Part shown: one piece after another, positions 8,392 to 16,234 of the stretch
Layout: each line of letters begins with the position of its first letter
Numbering within the stretch: position 1 is the stretch's first letter
DNA from: Pseudomonas sp. GM18
GTDB lineage: Bacteria; Pseudomonadota; Gammaproteobacteria; Pseudomonadales; Pseudomonadaceae
DNA: 64,000 nt
Assembly (NCBI RefSeq): GCF_000282195.1
Contig: NZ_AKJT01000095.1
Location: 31,421 to 95,420 of the forward strand
Direction: 5' to 3'
Made by a program: the position numbers and the translations under genes
Notes under the pieces: model-generated
What the model was told of the DNA's origin: nothing
What the model saw: the letters and a program-made list of their open reading frames with translations, nothing else
Databases searched by the model: none

Positions 8392-8859
8392 GTGCATTCC
8401 CTCGTGCCAAAGAACCTCGCCGCTCTCCAGATGAACATCAGCAGCTCCATGGTGGTGGCCGCCAGGCATTGGCGGAAGATCTGCCAGACCACGCTGGTCA
8501 ACTATGGGATCTCCGAAGCCTGCGCCGTCCCGCTGTTGATGATCGGGCGCCTGGGCGAGGGTGTGCGGCAGGTGACGGTTGCGCAGGCGGCCGGGATGGA
8601 GAGCCCGTCTCTGGTGCGGTTGCTGGATCAGTTGTGTCATGCCGGTTACGTCTGCCGTACTGAAGACACTCATGACCGGCGCGCCAAATGCCTGAGCCTG
8701 ACCGCGACCGGTCGTGAGTTGGTGCAGTCGGTCGAAGCCGAGTTGGTGCGTTTGCGCCAGGACGTGCTCGAAGGTATCGACCAGAGTGATCTGGAAGCGG
8801 CACTACGGGTACTCAAAGCCTTTGAAGCGGCCAATCATCTACCGGTGGTTCACCCTTGA
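8392..8859 (+). CDS. MarR-family transcriptional regulator
   Basis: A 155-residue regulator with the MarR winged helix (VTVAQAAGMESPSLVRLLDQLCHAGYVCRTEDTHDRRAKCLSLTATG) and flanking dimer helices. It heads the FUSC efflux operon; its stop overlaps the TTG start of the FUSC gene. It probably represses the operon and is released by a phenolic or aromatic ligand, judging by related systems. The start is uncertain: the GTG at 8392 has no clear ribosome site and almost touches the palindromic operator; an ATG at 8431 is the alternative. Confidence 0.85.
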   Translation: MHSLVPKNLAALQMNISSSMVVAARHWRKICQTTLVNYGISEACAVPLLMIGRLGEGVRQVTVAQAAGMESPSLVRLLDQLCHAGYVCRTEDTHDRRAKCLSLTATGRELVQSVEAELVRLRQDVLEGIDQSDLEAALRVLKAFEAANHLPVVHP

Positions 8860-10928
8860 GCGGTTTTTTCACCGGCGTACCCCCGGCGCGGGACTGGTTC
8901 TACGGTGTGCGCACGTTCGCGGCCTCGATGATTGCGCTGTACATCGCCATGCTCATGCAAATGCCTCGTCCGTATTGGGCGATGGCCACGGTGTATATCG
9001 TTTCCAGCCCGTTCCTCGGCCCTACCAGCTCCAAGGCGTTGTACCGCGCGGCCGGCACTTTGCTCGGTGCAGCGGCGGCGGTGTTGTTCGTGCCGATGTT
9101 CGTTCAGAGCCCTTATGTGCTGGTAGTGGTCATCGCGCTGTGGACCGGGATTTTGCTGTTCCTGTCCCTGCATCTGCGCACCGCCAACAGCTATGCCTTG
9201 ATGCTCGCCGGTTACACGTTGCCGCTGATCGCCCTGCCAGTGGTGGATAACCCGTTGGCGGTGTGGGACGTGGCCGAGGCGCGGACCGAAGAAATCTTCC
9301 TCGGCATCGCCGTTGCTGCGGTGGTTGGCGCCATGTTCTGGCCACGGCGGCTGGCGCCGGTGTTCAACGATTCGGTGAACAAATGGTTTGCCGATGCTTC
9401 GACCTACAGCCTGCGTTTCCTCAGCCGCAACGTGCAGCCGGACGAAGTCAGCGCCTTGCGTTCATCGATGGTGGCGACTTTCAACAGCCTGGAATTGATG
9501 ATCGGTCAGTTGCCCCACGAGGGGGCGCGAGCGCAAACGGTGCGCAATACCAAGGAACTGCGCGGGCGAATGATCCACCTTCTGCCGGTGATCGATGCCC
9601 TCGACGATGCGCTCTATGCCCTCGAGCGGCGCACCCCGGAGCTTGTGGATAAGTTCGCGCCACTGCTGACCGCGACCACCGAATGGCTCAATCACAAAGA
9701 CGCTGATCTCGACCGCTGGCAGGCCCTGAAATACCAGCTCCAAGTGCTGCAACCGAGTGCCGAGGCGCTGGACGATCGCAGGCAGTTGTTGTTCTCCAAC
9801 GCCCTGTATCGCCTCGGCGAATGGATTGATGTGTGGCAAGACTGCCGCAGCCTGCAATACGCCATTCAGTGCGAGAGCCAGGACAGTTGGCGCGCGGTGT
9901 ATCGGCACTGGCGCCTGGGTCGGCTGTCACCGTTTCTCGACCGTGGGTTGATGCTCTATTCGGCGGCTTCTACGGTCACCGCGATCATCGTCGCCTCGGT
10001 GCTGTGGATTCTGCTCGGCTGGACCGACGGTGGCAGCGCGGTGATCCTGGCGGCGGTGGCGTGCAGTTTCTTTGCGTCGATGGACGACCCGGCGCCACAG
10101 ATCTACCGATTCTTTTTCTGGACCGCGATGTCGGTGCTGTTCGCCGGCCTTTATCTGTTTCTGATCCTGCCGAACCTGCATGACTTCCCGATGCTGGTGC
10201 TGGCGTTCGCCATCCCGTTCATCTGCGTCGGCACCTTGACGGTACAGCCGCGTTTTTACCTTGGGATGTTGCTGACCATCGTCAACACCTCGTCCTTCAT
10301 TAGCATTCAGGGTGCCTACGACGCGGATTTCCTCAGCTTCGCCAACTCCAACCTGGCCGGGCCCATGGGCTTGCTGTTCGCGTTCATCTGGACCCTGATC
10401 GCCCGGCCATTCGGGGCGGAACTGGCGGCCAAGCGCCTGACCCGTTTCAGCTGGCGCGACATTGTCGGCCTGACTGAACCGGCCACGCTGGCCGAACATC
10501 GGCACATGGGCGTACAGATGCTCGATCGTCTGATGCAGCATTTGCCGCGGCTGGCCATGACCGGCCAGGACACCGGCATCGCCCTGCGCGAAGTGCGCGT
10601 GGCCCTGAATCTGCTGGACTTGCTCGCCTATTCACCGCGAGTGCCCGGTGCGCCGCAAGCGCTGCTGCGCCAGGTGGTGGCTGAAGTCGGTGAGTACTTC
10701 AAGGCCTGTCTCAAGGCTGGCGAACGTTTGTCGGCGCCGAGTCCGTTGCTGATGACCCTCGATCGCACCCGACGCGCCCTCGGCGGCCAAGGTGACGACG
10801 AAACCCGTCTGCATTTGCTGCACGCCTTGAGCGGTTTGCGTCTGGCGCTGTTGCCGGGCGTCGAATTTGTCGGCACGGGCGAACTCGAAGAACCGCTTCC
10901 CCATGGCATCGATGGAGCGCCTTTATGA
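8856..10928 (+). CDS. FUSC-family efflux inner-membrane protein (AaeB-like)
   Basis: The 690-residue protein has two sets of membrane helices (about residues 15-165 and 365-520), each followed by a cytoplasmic helical region, as in AaeB-type aromatic-acid exporters. The TTG start overlaps the MarR stop (TTGA) and the end overlaps the DUF1656 gene (ATGA). With the next three genes it forms a tripartite pump across both membranes. Likely substrates are aromatic carboxylic acids or other toxic organics; this is inferred from the family. Confidence 0.88.
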   Translation: MSGFFTGVPPARDWFYGVRTFAASMIALYIAMLMQMPRPYWAMATVYIVSSPFLGPTSSKALYRAAGTLLGAAAAVLFVPMFVQSPYVLVVVIALWTGILLFLSLHLRTANSYALMLAGYTLPLIALPVVDNPLAVWDVAEARTEEIFLGIAVAAVVGAMFWPRRLAPVFNDSVNKWFADASTYSLRFLSRNVQPDEVSALRSSMVATFNSLELMIGQLPHEGARAQTVRNTKELRGRMIHLLPVIDALDDALYALERRTPELVDKFAPLLTATTEWLNHKDADLDRWQALKYQLQVLQPSAEALDDRRQLLFSNALYRLGEWIDVWQDCRSLQYAIQCESQDSWRAVYRHWRLGRLSPFLDRGLMLYSAASTVTAIIVASVLWILLGWTDGGSAVILAAVACSFFASMDDPAPQIYRFFFWTAMSVLFAGLYLFLILPNLHDFPMLVLAFAIPFICVGTLTVQPRFYLGMLLTIVNTSSFISIQGAYDADFLSFANSNLAGPMGLLFAFIWTLIARPFGAELAAKRLTRFSWRDIVGLTEPATLAEHRHMGVQMLDRLMQHLPRLAMTGQDTGIALREVRVALNLLDLLAYSPRVPGAPQALLRQVVAEVGEYFKACLKAGERLSAPSPLLMTLDRTRRALGGQGDDETRLHLLHALSGLRLALLPGVEFVGTGELEEPLPHGIDGAPL

Positions 10929-11134
10929 TCGGTGATCTGGATATCAGCGGGGTGTTCCTGCCCACGCTGCTGGTGCTGATGGGCATTACCTACGTGTTGT
11001 TCCTGTTGGTGCACGGGGTGCTGATGCGCCTGCACTTTTACCGTCTGGTCTGGCACCGGGCATTGTTCAATGTGGCTCTCTACGCTGTGCTGCTCGGCGC
11101 CGTGGACTCACTCAGTCGATACCTGATGACATGA
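10925..11134 (+). CDS. DUF1656 small membrane protein (AaeX-like)
   Basis: A 69-residue protein with two membrane helices (about residues 10-30 and 45-65) matching DUF1656. Such proteins almost always sit between the FUSC and HlyD genes of these pumps. It overlaps both neighbours by 4 bp. Confidence 0.88.
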   Translation: MIGDLDISGVFLPTLLVLMGITYVLFLLVHGVLMRLHFYRLVWHRALFNVALYAVLLGAVDSLSRYLMT

Positions 11135-12018
11135 AAAAACCTTTTTTGACCCTCGGCCGTGTGGTCCTGACATTGTTGATCGTGAGCTTCGCCATTGTCG
11201 TGGTCTGGCGCATGGTCATGTATTACATGTTCGCGCCCTGGACCCGGGACGGGCACATCCGTGCCGACATCGTGCAGATCGCCCCGGACGTCTCCGGGCT
11301 GATCCAGCAAGTAGAGGTGCGCGACAACCAGTGGGTGAAACGCGGCCAGGTGCTGTTCAGCATCGATCAGGATCGGTTCAAACTGGCCCTGCGCCAAGCC
11401 AAAGCGACCGTCGCCGACCGTCAGGAAACCCTGGCCCAGGCCCAGCGCGAGGCCAAGCGTAACCGAGGTTTGGGCAATCTGGTCCCGGCCGAGCAACTGG
11501 AAGAAAGCCAGTCCCGGGTGGCCCGCGCCGAAGTGGCATTAATGGAGGCGCAAGTGGCGGTGGACAGCGCCCAGCTCAACCTCGACCGCTCGGTGATCCG
11601 CAGCCCGGTGGATGGCTACGTCAACGACCGGGCGCCGCGCTCCCAAGAGTTCGTCAGCGCCGGGCGGCCGGTGTTGTCGGTGGTGGACAGCAATTCGTTC
11701 CACATCGACGGTTATTTCGAAGAAACCAAACTGGACGGTATTCATGTCGGCCAAAGCGTCGATATTCGGGTGATCGGCGACCGTGCGCGCCTGCGCGGGC
11801 ATGTCGAAAGCATCGTCGCCGGCATCGAAGACCGCGACCGCAGCAGTGGCAGCAACCTGTTGCCCAACGTCAACCCGGCGTTCAGTTGGGTGCGGTTGGC
11901 CCAGCGGATTCCGGTGCGAATCGCTTTCGATGAGGTGCCGGAAGACTTCCGCATGATTGCCGGGCGTACGGCCACCGTGTCGATCATCGACGATCAAACC
12001 GGGGGGCCGGCGAAATGA
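11131..12018 (+). CDS. HlyD/EmrA-family periplasmic adaptor (AaeA-like)
   Basis: The 295-residue protein has an N-terminal membrane anchor (about residues 8-30), a biotinyl-lipoyl-like half (IVQIAPDVSGLIQQVEVRDNQWVKRGQVLF), a coiled-coil hairpin (about 85-150) and the second lipoyl half (VIRSPVDGYVNDRAPRSQEFV). It links the FUSC protein to the outer-membrane factor encoded next. Overlaps of 4 bp on both sides imply coupled translation. Confidence 0.9.
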   Translation: MKKPFLTLGRVVLTLLIVSFAIVVVWRMVMYYMFAPWTRDGHIRADIVQIAPDVSGLIQQVEVRDNQWVKRGQVLFSIDQDRFKLALRQAKATVADRQETLAQAQREAKRNRGLGNLVPAEQLEESQSRVARAEVALMEAQVAVDSAQLNLDRSVIRSPVDGYVNDRAPRSQEFVSAGRPVLSVVDSNSFHIDGYFEETKLDGIHVGQSVDIRVIGDRARLRGHVESIVAGIEDRDRSSGSNLLPNVNPAFSWVRLAQRIPVRIAFDEVPEDFRMIAGRTATVSIIDDQTGGPAK

Positions 12019-13463
12019 GCAGGGCCTCGGGTTTGGCGATTGCCGGATTGGGCTTGTTGCTGTCGGCCTGTCAGGTGGTGGGGCCGGATTATCACTTGCC
12101 GGACGAGGCCGCCGTGCACCGTGAAGACTTACAGGGCGACCTGGCGGTGAACGGCAAGCGTGTCGTCTCGGCACCGGTGCCCGCCGATTGGTGGCGGTTG
12201 TATCAGGATCCGCGTCTGGACCAATTGGTGCAGCAGGCCATGGCTTCCAACACCGATTTGCGGGTGGCGGCGGCAAACCTTTCGCGGGCTCGCGCTCAGG
12301 TCGACGAAGCGCAGGCGGCGGGCGGTTGGAGCGGTGGCGTGAAGGCCGGCGCCCAGCGTTTGCAGGAGTCCGGCGAAGCGTTCTTGCTACCGGAGAAAGT
12401 GCCAGTGGCCAACGTTGGCGATATCGGCATCACGACCTCGTATCAGTTCGACCTGTTCGGCACCTTGCAGCGCGGCATCGAAGCGGCCAAAGCCAATGCC
12501 GATGCGACCCAGGCAGCAGCGGATACCGCGCGCATCACCCTGGTGGCCGATGTGGTGCGGGCTTACACCCAGGTTTGCGCGGCCAACGAAGAGCGGGAGA
12601 TCGCACAGCATTCCCTAGACCTGCAAGCCCAGAGCACCACGCTGACCCAGCGCTTGCGTGATGCCGGACGCGGCGATGAAACCCAGGTCACCCGTTCGCA
12701 AACCCAATTCAAATCCTTGCGCGCCGAATTGCCGCGTTATGAAGCCGCACGTCAGGCCGGGTTGTTCCGCTTGTCGATGCTGCTGGCCAAACCGGTCGAG
12801 CAATTGCCGGCGGGCACCGGCGACTGCGCCGAGCTGCCGAAAATTGCCCAATTGTTGCCGGTGGGTGACGGCGCCGCGCTGCTCAAACGCCGGCCCGATG
12901 TGCGCCAGGCAGAGCGCAGATTGGCGGCGGCAACCGCTGGCATCGGCGTTGCCACCGGCGAGTTGTACCCGGACATCAGCATCGGCGCGACCGTGGGCAC
13001 GGTCGGCATCCTGGAAAACCTCGGCAAACCATCGACCAATCGCTGGGGCTTCGGCCCGTTGTTGACCTGGACCGTACCGTCCAATGGCTCCCGTGCGCGA
13101 ATCCGTGAGGCCGAGTTCGCAACCCAAGGCGCGCTGGCGCATTTCGATGGCGTGGTGCTCAACGCCATCCGCGAGACTCAGACCGGCCTGGCGCAATATT
13201 CCGCGCAACTTCAGCGTCGCGATGCTTTGGCGGACGCCGAACAGTCGGCACAACTGGCGGCAGACCAGACCCACCGCTTCTTCCAGGCCGGTCGCGCGTC
13301 GTTCCTGGCGGACTTGCAAGCCACCCGCACTTACACCGATGTACGGGCGCAACTGGCCTCGGCCAACACCCAGGTTGCCATGAGCCAGATCGATTTGTTC
13401 CTCGCCTTGGGCGGTGGCTGGGAAAGCGGACGAACGCAAGGCTCACAACCCGGCAAACCCTGA
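12015..13463 (+). CDS. NodT/OprM-family outer-membrane factor lipoprotein
   Basis: The 482-residue lipoprotein (lipobox LSAC, Cys19) has two repeated OMF halves and the usual NodT features (GPDY near the N terminus, DWWRLYQDPRLDQLV, RRPDVRQAERRLAAATAGIGVATGELYPDISI). It is the exit duct of the FUSC pump encoded upstream. It ends the operon. Confidence 0.9.
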   Translation: MSRASGLAIAGLGLLLSACQVVGPDYHLPDEAAVHREDLQGDLAVNGKRVVSAPVPADWWRLYQDPRLDQLVQQAMASNTDLRVAAANLSRARAQVDEAQAAGGWSGGVKAGAQRLQESGEAFLLPEKVPVANVGDIGITTSYQFDLFGTLQRGIEAAKANADATQAAADTARITLVADVVRAYTQVCAANEEREIAQHSLDLQAQSTTLTQRLRDAGRGDETQVTRSQTQFKSLRAELPRYEAARQAGLFRLSMLLAKPVEQLPAGTGDCAELPKIAQLLPVGDGAALLKRRPDVRQAERRLAAATAGIGVATGELYPDISIGATVGTVGILENLGKPSTNRWGFGPLLTWTVPSNGSRARIREAEFATQGALAHFDGVVLNAIRETQTGLAQYSAQLQRRDALADAEQSAQLAADQTHRFFQAGRASFLADLQATRTYTDVRAQLASANTQVAMSQIDLFLALGGGWESGRTQGSQPGKP

Positions 13464-13544
13464 GGCCGTTGCTATGCTTTGATTTGATGGGGTCGCGCGG
13501 CGAACCCGTCGATCAAGGCTTGCGTTGGTCATGGGGATCTAATA

Positions 13545-14180
13545 ATGAAAAACCCTTACGCTCCCGGCTTCTGGTGCGCCATTGCGGCATTGGTTTTGCT
13601 GTCGGCCACCTATTTCTACGGCGTCATGCTGGCCCACCAGATCGACAAGGCGCTGATCTTCCTCGACAGCGCGGCGGCACTGATCGCCGTGATGGCCATC
13701 GTGGTGGTCGCCTGGGCCTCGCTCCAGAACCAGCGCATCAAAAAACGACAACTCGAACAAGGCAAAACCCTAGTACTGATCTGGGACACCAAGGTGGCTT
13801 TGCGCCGGGTAGAAACGGTGTTCGACCGGTATTTCTGGGGCAGTTACTGGCAACCGGGGCGCACGTTCCAGGAAGTCATGGGCGAACTTACCGGCACGCC
13901 GCTGGAAAAAAGCCTCGAAACCTTGAAGAAGCAATGCCAGGCGCTGGACAAGCAAGTGGCCGACGAGGGCTGGCACTGGCTCAACAATGCCCGAGAACTG
14001 TCCGATGTCGCCAACGCCATGGCCCGCGAACGCTATCAACTGGACTTCTGTGACCCGCGCGCGGAAGTGAGCGGCGGGGCGGTGATCAATCGGGATTTTG
14101 AAGTGCTGGTGTATACGTGGACCGCACGGCTCAAGAGTTTTGATCATCAATTGGATGAGATTGAAGTGCAGTATTCGTGA
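13545..14180 (+). CDS. Hypothetical membrane protein with two N-terminal helices
   Basis: I do not recognise a family. The 211-residue protein has two membrane helices (about residues 8-28 and 40-60), then a charged helical cytoplasmic domain rich in Lys/Gln/Glu. The ATG at 13545 is weakly supported by GGGGATC upstream. It stands alone between the efflux operon and a REP hairpin. Confidence 0.65.
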   Translation: MKNPYAPGFWCAIAALVLLSATYFYGVMLAHQIDKALIFLDSAAALIAVMAIVVVAWASLQNQRIKKRQLEQGKTLVLIWDTKVALRRVETVFDRYFWGSYWQPGRTFQEVMGELTGTPLEKSLETLKKQCQALDKQVADEGWHWLNNARELSDVANAMARERYQLDFCDPRAEVSGGAVINRDFEVLVYTWTARLKSFDHQLDEIEVQYS

Positions 14181-14184
14181 ACCG

Positions 14185-14261
14185 AAAAGATCGCAGCCTT
14201 CGGCAGCTCCTACAGGGAAACGCATATTCCGTGTAGGAGCTGCCGAAGGCTGCGATCTTTT
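14185..14261. repeat. REP-type 30-bp inverted repeat (AAAAGATCGCAGCC class)
   Basis: Arms 14185-14214 and 14232-14261 are perfectly complementary over 30 bp, with a 17-bp loop. It directly follows a stop codon and ends in TTTT, so it could also terminate transcription. Confidence 0.85.
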
Positions 14262-14435
14262 CCACGCTCCACCTCTCTGCCTGCTTATAGACACTCTTTC
14301 ACCTTTAATCATTGGGCCGTCCAGCAGCGCAAATGCTAATCTCCATCCCACTTTTAGCGCAGTCGTGACCGCGACCCGTCATGGGTTCAGGGAAGACGAC
14401 CACACTTTCAACAATGGACATTGATCGGGTACTTC

Positions 14436-15947
14436 ATGAATAAATCAGCAGGCGTGCTTCTAGGAATTGTCGTGGCCATCGGTGCAATCAGCGTTGGCGG
14501 AGCGTGGTACACCGGCAGCAAACTCGATGGGGTGCTGAACAGCTCGATCGCCGACGCCAACAAAGAACTGCAAGCCGCGCTGGCAGGCTCCAACGGCACG
14601 GCGTCGCTGGAGCTGGTGTCGCTGGACCGTCATGTGTTCAGCAGCACCGCGCACTACCGCCTCAAGGGTGAGGGCGAGATGTTTGGTGACGCGCCGATGG
14701 AGATGCTGTTCGTCGACCGCATCGAACACGGCCCGCTGCCGTTCTCGCGCCTGGTGTCGTTCAAGTGGTTGCCAGTCCTGGCCACCAGTCACTACGAGCT
14801 GGAAAAAACGCCACTGACCGAGAAGTGGTTCGCCGCCGCCAAGGACAAATCCCCGGTCAAAGGCGTGGTCAACATTGGCTACGACAACTCCACCAAGGGC
14901 TCGCTCGAATTCCTGCCGCTGGAAGCCGCACTGGATGACAAGTCCAAACTGACGTTCTCCGGTTTGAAACTCGACGTGGCCGCCAGCGCCCAGGCGCAAA
15001 AGGTCAAAGCCGACGGTTACATGGATAGCCTGAAGCTGACCACCGTGGCTGAAGACCAGACCCCGGTGCAGGTCGAGCTCAACGGCTTGACCCTGGCCAG
15101 TAATCTGAACAAAAGCACCTACGGCTATTACGTCGGTGACAACACCCTCGAGCTGACAAACAGCAAAACCACCTTTGGCCCCAAGCAATCGGTACTCGGT
15201 TTCAAGAACTTTGAAATGAAGAACCAGACCGGGGAATCAGGCACTAACGCTTCGGGGCGTGCTGATTACAAGGTCGGTGAAGTGTCCTTGAACGGCAAGG
15301 TTATTGGCTCCGCGCAGATGGCCATGAGCCTGAAAAACCTCGACATCCCGTCGACGATGTCGCTGATGCAGATCTACCAGACCAAACTGCAACCGTACGA
15401 GCGGGCCGCCGCCGAAGCCACTGCCGCCGGTCTGCCGGCGCCGCCGCTGAACCTGACGCCGGCCGAAGAAGCACAGGTCAAGACCGGTCTGGAGAAACTG
15501 TTGGCCGCAGGTCCCCAGGTGGCCCTGGAAAACCTGTCGTTCAACACCAGCAACGGCGAAAGCCGCGCCAACCTGGTGCTGGACCTGACCAAGCCGCAAT
15601 CCATGGACCTGCCGCCGGACCAGTTGGTCAAGCAGTTGATCGCATTGCTGGAATTCAACGTACTGGTGTCCAAGCCAATGCTCATTGACTTGCTCACTGT
15701 GCAGTCGCAAATCGACGGCCAGACCGACGCCAAGCTCATCGCCGATCAGGCGAGCGCAACCGCCGACATGTTCAGCAGCATGGCGGTCGGTACGCAACTG
15801 GCGAAACTGGACGGTAACAACGTCGTCACCAAGCTGCACTACGCCAACAATCAGGTGGACTTCAACGGCCAGAAAATGACCCTCGAAGAGTTTGTCGGTT
15901 TTGTGATGAGCAAACTCGGCGGCACTGGCAACGTCACCATCCAGTAA
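14436..15947 (+). CDS. YdgA-like DUF945 protein
   Basis: A 503-residue protein with an N-terminal signal or anchor helix (about residues 5-22, then WYTGSKLDGVLN) and a long beta-rich domain typical of DUF945/YdgA. These are periplasmic or membrane-anchored proteins of unknown role. I chose the ATG at 14436, which starts directly at the signal sequence; a TTG at 14421 would add five residues. It is followed by a clear terminator. Confidence 0.8.
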   Translation: MNKSAGVLLGIVVAIGAISVGGAWYTGSKLDGVLNSSIADANKELQAALAGSNGTASLELVSLDRHVFSSTAHYRLKGEGEMFGDAPMEMLFVDRIEHGPLPFSRLVSFKWLPVLATSHYELEKTPLTEKWFAAAKDKSPVKGVVNIGYDNSTKGSLEFLPLEAALDDKSKLTFSGLKLDVAASAQAQKVKADGYMDSLKLTTVAEDQTPVQVELNGLTLASNLNKSTYGYYVGDNTLELTNSKTTFGPKQSVLGFKNFEMKNQTGESGTNASGRADYKVGEVSLNGKVIGSAQMAMSLKNLDIPSTMSLMQIYQTKLQPYERAAAEATAAGLPAPPLNLTPAEEAQVKTGLEKLLAAGPQVALENLSFNTSNGESRANLVLDLTKPQSMDLPPDQLVKQLIALLEFNVLVSKPMLIDLLTVQSQIDGQTDAKLIADQASATADMFSSMAVGTQLAKLDGNNVVTKLHYANNQVDFNGQKMTLEEFVGFVMSKLGGTGNVTIQ

Positions 15948-15965
15948 AACCGCAGGCTCCAGCAC

Positions 15966-16005
15966 AACGCCCGGCCTCTGCAACACGCAGACGCCGGGCG
16001 TTTTG
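15966..16005 (+). terminator. Rho-independent terminator
   Basis: Stem AACGCCCGGC (15966-15975) pairs with GCCGGGCGTT (15993-16002), with a further CTGC/GCAG pair inside the loop, followed by a short T run. It ends the YdgA-like gene. Confidence 0.8.
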
Positions 16006-16123
16006 CTGTCTGGGGTTTCGCTCGTCAGTCAAGCACAACTCTTGTGGGAGCGCGTTGGCTGGTATTACGGGAGCCAAGCGCCACGAATCTGAAGAAATAT
16101 TGTGTCTTGAATTATTGACTACG

Positions 16124-16135
16124 CTTGCATGCAAG
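16124..16135. promoter_or_regulatory. Palindrome CTTGCATGCAAG upstream of pgaA
   Basis: A perfect 12-bp palindrome about 100 bp before pgaA, in an otherwise AT-leaning segment. It may be an operator, but no regulator can be named. Confidence 0.3.
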
Positions 16136-16234
16136 ACTGCTTCGATAAAGCTTGGCCGGGTTTCTCGATCCGGCTTTCCGTTACGAGTGGGCAAGGGCAT
16201 TGCGACCCGGCTGGCCATGTAAGGATGCTGACGA

